From Betaproteobacteria bacterium (GTDB lineage: Bacteria > Pseudomonadota > Gammaproteobacteria > Burkholderiales > Thiobacillaceae): a stretch of 17,627 nucleotides of DNA. This document shows, one piece after another, positions 13,800 to 17,627 of this stretch. The notes below the pieces were generated by a model. The model worked only from the letters and a program-made list of their open reading frames with translations. It made no database searches and was not told where the DNA came from. Numbering within the stretch: the first letter of the stretch is position 1; each line of letters begins with the position of its first letter. The position numbers and the translations under genes were made by a program. Where the stretch lies: assembly GCA_020049245.1 (NCBI GenBank), contig JAIFLB010000092.1:1-17627 (forward strand), read 5' to 3'.

Positions 13800-13830
13800 A
13801 AAAAAACGCCCTCAAGCAACTTGAGGGCGT
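13800..13830 (-). terminator. Rho-independent terminator after mrp
   Basis: Read on the minus strand, ACGCCCTCAAG (13830-13820) pairs over 11 bp with CTTGAGGGCGT (13816-13806) around a 3-base loop, then runs into seven T (complement of 13806-13800). It begins 27 bp after the mrp stop. It separates mrp from the epimerase-cca genes. Confidence 0.93.
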
Positions 13831-13856
13831 CGGCCAGACCAGGAAACCTGTTTGTA

Positions 13857-14945
13857 TCAGGTGTTCTGAATGACGATGCTGGGGAATTTAGAGGAATGGT
13901 CGACTGCCAGATCGCCGACTTTCACGGCTACTCGGCGAGCGATCTGACGATAGATTTCAGCGATGCGGGATTCCGGTTCCGCGACAACAGTAGGCTTGCC
14001 TGAATCGGTTTCTTCTCGGATGCGGATATCCAGCGGCAGGGCGCCGAGGAACTCGTTGCCGTAATCCTTGCACATCCGTTCGCCGCCACCTTCGCCGAAG
14101 ATTCGTTCTTCATGGCCGCACTGCGAGCAGATGTGCAGGCTCATGTTTTCTACCACGCCAAGAATCGGTACACCGACTTTCTCGAACATTTTCAGTCCCT
14201 TGCGGGCGTCGATCAGGGCGATGTCCTGTGGTGTGGTGACGATGACCGCGCCGGTCACCGGAACACGCTGTGCCAAGGTGAGTTGAATGTCGCCGGTGCC
14301 TGGAGGCAGGTCGATAACCAGGTAGTCCAGATCTTTCCACTTGGTGTTGTTGAGCAATTGCTCCAGCGCCTGGGTCACCATCGGGCCGCGCCAGACCATC
14401 GGGGTTTCAACGTCGATCAGGAAGCCAATCGACATGGCTTGCAGACCGTGTCCCATCATCGGTTCAAGATTCTGGCCATCGGGAGATTCCGGACGACCAT
14501 GGATGCCCAGCATGGTGGGTTGCGACGGGCCGTAGATGTCGGCATCCAGCATGCCGACATTGGCGCCTTCGGCTGCCAGTGCGAGCGCCAGGTTGACCGC
14601 AGTGGTGGATTTGCCGACACCGCCTTTGCCGGAGGCAACTGCAATGATATTTTTTACGCCTGGGATCAGCTTCACGCCTTTTTGCACGCTATGCGCGACG
14701 ATCTTCCAGGAAACATTGGTTTTCACACTTTCCACGCCGGCAAGACTCTTGATCTTGTCCTCGACCAGCTTTGCCATTTCTGACATGACCATTTTGGCGG
14801 GGTAGGGCAGGACGATATCGAGACTGACTTTGCCGCCATCAACCTGGATGTTGCGGGCTGACTTGGTGGCAATGAAATCTTTCTGTGTATTGGGATCAAT
14901 TACTTCTTTGAGTGCTGCCTGTACTTGCTCGACGGAAACCGACAT
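13857..14945 (-). CDS. mrp: Iron-sulfur cluster carrier protein Mrp/ApbC
   Basis: A P-loop ATPase that carries and transfers iron-sulfur clusters in the cytoplasm. The 362-aa protein has an N-terminal MIP18/DUF59 domain (about residues 1-80). The Mrp/NBP35 NTPase follows, with a deviant Walker A at SGKGGVGKST (105-114), GMLDADIYGPSQP as the switch region, and DYLVIDLPPGTGD as Walker B. The cluster-binding cysteines are C273 and C276 in HICSQCGHE. The length is normal for the proteobacterial form. AGAGGT before the ATG serves as ribosome-binding site. A 204-bp spacer precedes it, so it probably has its own promoter, and a terminator follows. Confidence 0.95.
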   Translation of the reverse strand: MSVSVEQVQAALKEVIDPNTQKDFIATKSARNIQVDGGKVSLDIVLPYPAKMVMSEMAKLVEDKIKSLAGVESVKTNVSWKIVAHSVQKGVKLIPGVKNIIAVASGKGGVGKSTTAVNLALALAAEGANVGMLDADIYGPSQPTMLGIHGRPESPDGQNLEPMMGHGLQAMSIGFLIDVETPMVWRGPMVTQALEQLLNNTKWKDLDYLVIDLPPGTGDIQLTLAQRVPVTGAVIVTTPQDIALIDARKGLKMFEKVGVPILGVVENMSLHICSQCGHEERIFGEGGGERMCKDYGNEFLGALPLDIRIREETDSGKPTVVAEPESRIAEIYRQIARRVAVKVGDLAVDHSSKFPSIVIQNT

Positions 14946-15149
14946 GGTCTGACCTCTAGGTTGGAAAAAGATGGGCTTGTTGGCAAAAGATGAGTTCTTG
15001 ATTGCTGATCAAATGAAGGCGAAGGATCGCTTTTCAAGATCGGTAATAACTTGATTATTTTACTCGGGTTTTGGTCTGCGTACGCTACCCACTTGGGTAG
15101 TTGATTGCCGTGGGCTGCTTGAACGTGCGTTTTTTTCGCGGTTCAGTTG

Positions 15150-15851
15150 TCAGGGGCAGACATCCAATCTGCCATCCTTCCAGCACAACTTGCGTACCTT
15201 TTTGGTCGATTTTTTCTTGGCGGTTTTCGCTTTTTTGGGCGCTATGGCTTCTCTTGCCGGTTTTGCTTCCGCTGCTGCTTGCGGCATATTTTCAGTGGGC
15301 GTAATTGGGCTGATCTGGGCTTCAATGGCGGGAGCCGGCACGGTGGTCTCAATCGGCGCAATTGGGTGCAAAGCTTCCACCGGGGCTTGCTCTTGCTTCG
15401 TCAGGGAAATTTCGGGTGTCGCCGGCGTGGTTGTAGGTGCCTTGGTCAACGTTGCCTCTGGCACCTCTGGCACCTCTGGCAGCGTCACCGGCGGTGTTTC
15501 AGGCGTGGGTGTTTCCACTTGTGCTGCAGGGACAGGCGGAGGCGAGGGTGTTGTTGGCAGGGGGGCTGCAGGCGACGGAAGCGCAATGGGCGACTGTTGC
15601 GGTGGCAGTGGCCATAGCCAGAACGGTGTTGGAAAGGGCAGCACCGGTGGAACCCCCGGTTGAGCCGCTACTCTGGGCATGGTCGCCGGTTGCGCCCAAA
15701 GTTGCGGCTGCAGATTGTATGGATTGAGTGTCCAGAACAGGATTTGCGGCCAAGCAGCGGGCTGAATGGTGCCGGGTTGTTGCGACCAGGCAGTTGATGT
15801 GAATATCGCCAGCAAAATGACCAGCAGGTTGCGCATCAAAAACAACATCAT
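15150..15851 (-). CDS. Proline-rich secreted protein of unknown function
   Basis: I do not recognise this gene. From the ATG at 15851 it encodes 233 aa; ATGs at 15848 and 15836 are alternatives. A hydrophobic signal-like segment (MRNLLVILLAIFTSTAWSQ) suggests export with cleavage near AWSQ. The body is very rich in Pro, Ala and Thr, with PEVPEVPEA repeats and no folded-domain signature. The last 30 residues turn strongly basic (KKAKTAKKKSTKKVRK) and end CWKDGRLDVCP with two cysteines. The start is 1 base after the stop of the 120-aa gene, so the two are coupled. It may be a cell-envelope or peptidoglycan-interacting protein, but this is inference from composition only. Confidence 0.7.
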   Translation of the reverse strand: MMLFLMRNLLVILLAIFTSTAWSQQPGTIQPAAWPQILFWTLNPYNLQPQLWAQPATMPRVAAQPGVPPVLPFPTPFWLWPLPPQQSPIALPSPAAPLPTTPSPPPVPAAQVETPTPETPPVTLPEVPEVPEATLTKAPTTTPATPEISLTKQEQAPVEALHPIAPIETTVPAPAIEAQISPITPTENMPQAAAEAKPAREAIAPKKAKTAKKKSTKKVRKLCWKDGRLDVCP

Positions 15852-15852
15852 T

Positions 15853-16215
15853 TCACCGTGGGTCAGGATTATGGCCAACCAGCTTGAGCATGGGAGCCTG
15901 GGCGCGCAGAGCCGCGACGATTTCAGTCATGATGCCGGGACGATATTTCAACGAGACCCAGAGTAGATTGAGTTTCAGATTGAAATCAGCAAACACGACC
16001 CAGTTTTCAAACTGGGTCAGTACGCCCTGAATGATTCGGGTCAAGCATTCAATTTCATGCGCTGGACGTTTCTTTATGCCAGGCGCCAGCATCATGAAAT
16101 CAACATAGGGACGGCCTTCACTATCTCGTTTTGGGGCCAGTTTCCAGAGCGGTTCTCCACGCGCCCATCGACCCGAACAGACAGGTTGTGATTCGGCGCG
16201 GAGGACCAGTTTCAC
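15853..16215 (-). CDS. Conserved-looking 120-aa protein of unknown function
   Basis: Translating from a GTG at 16215, one base after the CBS gene's TAG, gives a 120-aa protein starting MKLVLRAESQPVC. The open frame continues further upstream, but that part overlaps the CBS gene and looks like antiframe noise, so I set the start at the GTG. Features are VDFMMLAPGIKKRP in the first half, then ENWVVFADFNLKLNLLWVSLKYRPGIMTEI, a mixed hydrophobic stretch too polar for a membrane helix. No signal peptide is seen. I recall similar hypothetical proteins in betaproteobacteria but cannot assign a function. The spacing to both neighbours is 1 base, so CBS protein, this protein and the Pro-rich protein form one unit. 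Confidence 0.75.
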   Translation of the reverse strand: MKLVLRAESQPVCSGRWARGEPLWKLAPKRDSEGRPYVDFMMLAPGIKKRPAHEIECLTRIIQGVLTQFENWVVFADFNLKLNLLWVSLKYRPGIMTEIVAALRAQAPMLKLVGHNPDPR

Positions 16216-16216
16216 G

Positions 16217-16771
16217 CTATCTGCCGACCGTTTCGACCTGGGAGCCAAGTTGCCGACTGATCTGGGAGACCGAGAACATGCCACGCAATATCTGGCTGCG
16301 ATCCTGGACACGCTCGACCACCAGCGCATGCTGGCGGCCATGTGCTTTTAGCGTGGTGACAATGTCACCGACATGGGCGCCCTGAAGATTCTCCATGCAG
16401 AGGACTTCCAGCCGCTCGCGCGGGGTCATGATGTCTTTCACCATCACATCGGAGTGACGGATGCCCTGGGTTTGGACGACCTGCATCGGTTTTTCGCTGG
16501 TCAGATCAGAGGAAGTGATCAGGCCCAGAATATGGTTCTGGTCATCCACCACCAACAGCATGCGGACGCCGCGATGAATCATTTTGGCCCGCGCGGCTTC
16601 GATCGTTTCCAACGGGAAGATCGTGTAAGCAGTGACGATGGTGAAGTCAGTCATCACCAATGCGGCCGGCTGGTCTGGTGTTACCTTTTCGGGCAGCGAT
16701 TGGCATGGTTTATGGAAAGTGGCGCCCTTCTGCAAAGGAGAGGTCGGAATCACGTTGTAGTTTCTGCTCAC
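16217..16771 (-). CDS. CBS-domain pair protein
   Basis: A 184-aa soluble protein with two CBS motifs: about residues 40-95 (VMTDFTIVTAYTIFPLETIE to VVDDQNHILGLITSSDL) and about 112-172 (VKDIMTPRERLEVL to RGMFSVSQISRQL). CBS pairs bind adenosine nucleotides such as AMP or ATP and act as energy or ligand sensors. There is no attached enzyme or transporter domain, so it must work through a partner. The start is a GTG at 16771; no ATG nearby fits. The two genes downstream are coupled to it by one-base gaps and may encode the partners. Confidence 0.88.
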   Translation of the reverse strand: MSRNYNVIPTSPLQKGATFHKPCQSLPEKVTPDQPAALVMTDFTIVTAYTIFPLETIEAARAKMIHRGVRMLLVVDDQNHILGLITSSDLTSEKPMQVVQTQGIRHSDVMVKDIMTPRERLEVLCMENLQGAHVGDIVTTLKAHGRQHALVVERVQDRSQILRGMFSVSQISRQLGSQVETVGR

Positions 16772-16826
16772 GATATAACTCGCTCAAGGGTTGCCCGAAT
16801 GGATGTATTCCAGACAGGAATTTGCA

Positions 16827-17369
16827 TTAGGTACGTCCGATGCCGTGTGTGCGCATTGCCAGCATATAAGGATGACAAGTGTGCGGATGTTCAGCACCGA
16901 TGCTTAAATACCGTTCCAGTTCACTCAGGGCTGTACGGTAGACCTCGCGCTTGAATTCAACAACATCGTCTGCCGGCGCCCAGTACTCATGCCAGCGCCA
17001 GGCGTCGAACTCCGGGTGATCCGACGCGCGTAATTTGACGTCGCAATCACGCCCCACCAGACGCAGCAAAAACCAGATCTGTTTCTGGCCACGGTAATGG
17101 CCGCGCCATTCGCGCTTCATCCAGTCGCGCGGCACGTCATAGCGCATCCAGTTGCGGGTGCGGCCAAGAATGCGGACATGTTCCTGGGCCAACCCAACTT
17201 CTTCCATCAACTCGCGAAACATAGCCTGTTCTGGGCTTTCGCCATGCTTGATGCCGCCCTGAGGAAACTGCCAGGAATTCTGACGGATGCGTTTGCCCCA
17301 GAAAACTTCATTGCGCGCATTACAGATGATGATGCCCACATTCGGCCGGTAACCGTCTTTGTCGATCAT
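16827..17369 (-). CDS. rppH: RNA pyrophosphohydrolase
   Basis: RppH removes pyrophosphate from the 5' triphosphate of mRNAs and so starts RNase E decay. The 180-aa Nudix hydrolase begins MIDKDGYRPNVGIIICN, the standard N-terminus. It carries a full Nudix box at about residues 38-60, from GGIKHGESPEQAM to FRELMEEVGL, with the REXXEE acidic residues. WQFPQGG just before the box is typical of RppH. The C-terminal tail after about residue 165 is polar. GAGGCGG directly before the ATG at 17369 is the ribosome-binding site. It ends 55 bp before the CBS gene on the same strand. Confidence 0.95.
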   Translation of the reverse strand: MIDKDGYRPNVGIIICNARNEVFWGKRIRQNSWQFPQGGIKHGESPEQAMFRELMEEVGLAQEHVRILGRTRNWMRYDVPRDWMKREWRGHYRGQKQIWFLLRLVGRDCDVKLRASDHPEFDAWRWHEYWAPADDVVEFKREVYRTALSELERYLSIGAEHPHTCHPYMLAMRTHGIGRT

Positions 17370-17465
17370 GGCCGCCTCGAAAAATTACACAATTAAGAAT
17401 AATTTTCCCACCCTTCATCAGGGATGGAAAGCATCGTGAAATGACCATGTAGTGACTTTGGTCAG

Positions 17466-17627
17466 TCAGAGGATGAAAGCGTCGTAAGCGGTGGGATTCC
17501 AGTTCTGCATGCGGGAAATGAAAGCTTCAAATTCCAGACCCAGTTCGGTTTCCAGAAGTTGCGCATTACGCAGCATCGGCTCGAATTTGACTGACGGTAA
17601 GGGTTTGCGGAAGGCGAAGATGATGAT
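17466..17627 (-). CDS. Unidentified protein, C-terminal 53 residues (start beyond window)
   Basis: The minus strand is open from the window edge to a TGA at 17468-17466, giving 53 residues that include FRKPLPSVKFEPMLRNAQ and end in WNPTAYDAFIL. The codon use fits the neighbours, and the frame is open for the whole available length. I do not recognise the family. It is codirectional with rppH and lies 96 bp upstream of it. The start and the rest of the protein are outside the window. Confidence 0.6.
   Translation of the reverse strand: MIIFAFRKPLPSVKFEPMLRNAQLLETELGLEFEAFISRMQNWNPTAYDAFIL

Larger units (their letters stand above)
13530..13856. other. 327-bp spacer between mrp and the epimerase gene, repeat-rich
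   Basis: No gene is supported here. The epimerase-proximal side holds nested inverted repeats: AACCCGGA (13566-13573) with TCCGGGTT (13623-13630), TGCAAC (13581-13586) with GTTGCA (13598-13603), and CTCCGG (13622-13627) with CCGGAG (13636-13641). The middle, 13645-13735, is unremarkable. The mrp-proximal side holds a GTTGGGCA-type repeat and the mrp terminator, both listed separately. The epimerase promoter presumably lies in this spacer, but I could not place it. Confidence 0.6.

Noticed and set aside
14998..15012. FNR-like box TTGAT-N5-ATCAA upstream of mrp
   Set aside because: The FNR/CRP consensus needs four central bases; here there are five, so the half-sites are out of register.
15085..15100. 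Hairpin CTACCC-ACTT-GGGTAG between the Pro-rich gene and mrp
   Set aside because: The stem is only 6 bp and has no T-run on either strand, so I do not call it a terminator.

Overview
This window looks like the chromosome of a betaproteobacterium. The lead evidence is gene order: hisC-hisB-hisH-hisA-hisF-hisI-hisE, a HIT-family gene, then tatA-tatB-tatC is the arrangement typical of that class. Base composition is fairly GC-rich with the matching codon bias. Placement below class level (for example Nitrosomonadales-like) is a guess. There are no RNA genes, CRISPR arrays, intact insertion sequences or phage genes. Almost everything is core metabolism, so the unusual material is in the spacers.

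Layout. 1-4180, plus strand: the distal part of a histidine operon. From hisB on it is tightly coupled, with TAATG and GTGA overlaps (hisB/H, hisF/I, hisI/E). 4177-6192: a HINT-type HIT protein (ATGA overlap with hisE) and the three Tat translocase subunits, closed by a strong terminator at 6218-6248. 6403-7669: an ammonium transporter behind a textbook sigma-54 promoter. 7816-9442, minus strand: dcd and then a solitary tonB whose start lies on a perfect 21-bp palindrome. 9725-10435, plus: a PAS-LuxR regulator. It runs convergently, 8 bp apart, into a Crp/Fnr regulator on the minus strand (10444-11106).

11238-17627 is all minus strand. In transcription order it holds the tail of an unidentified gene, rppH, a CBS-pair protein, a 120-aa conserved-looking protein, a proline-rich secreted protein, mrp/apbC with its own terminator, an extended-SDR epimerase (NDUFA9-like), and cca.

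The least ordinary features are two small non-autonomous-looking elements with terminal inverted repeats. One (463-632) is a 170-bp fold-back element with 22-bp perfect ends and TTAA at both borders. It sits between hisC and hisB inside the operon and contributes the hisC stop codon. The other (about 11119-11294) has 20-bp perfect ends, overlaps the 3' end of cca (supplying its last residues and stop), and forms the region just upstream of the Crp/Fnr gene. A third repeat, of the widespread GTTGGGCA...TGCCCAAC type, lies beside the mrp terminator. I do not see a convincing new multi-gene system. The best leads are these mobile-looking repeats, the tonB palindrome and the small uncharacterised gene cluster between rppH and mrp.
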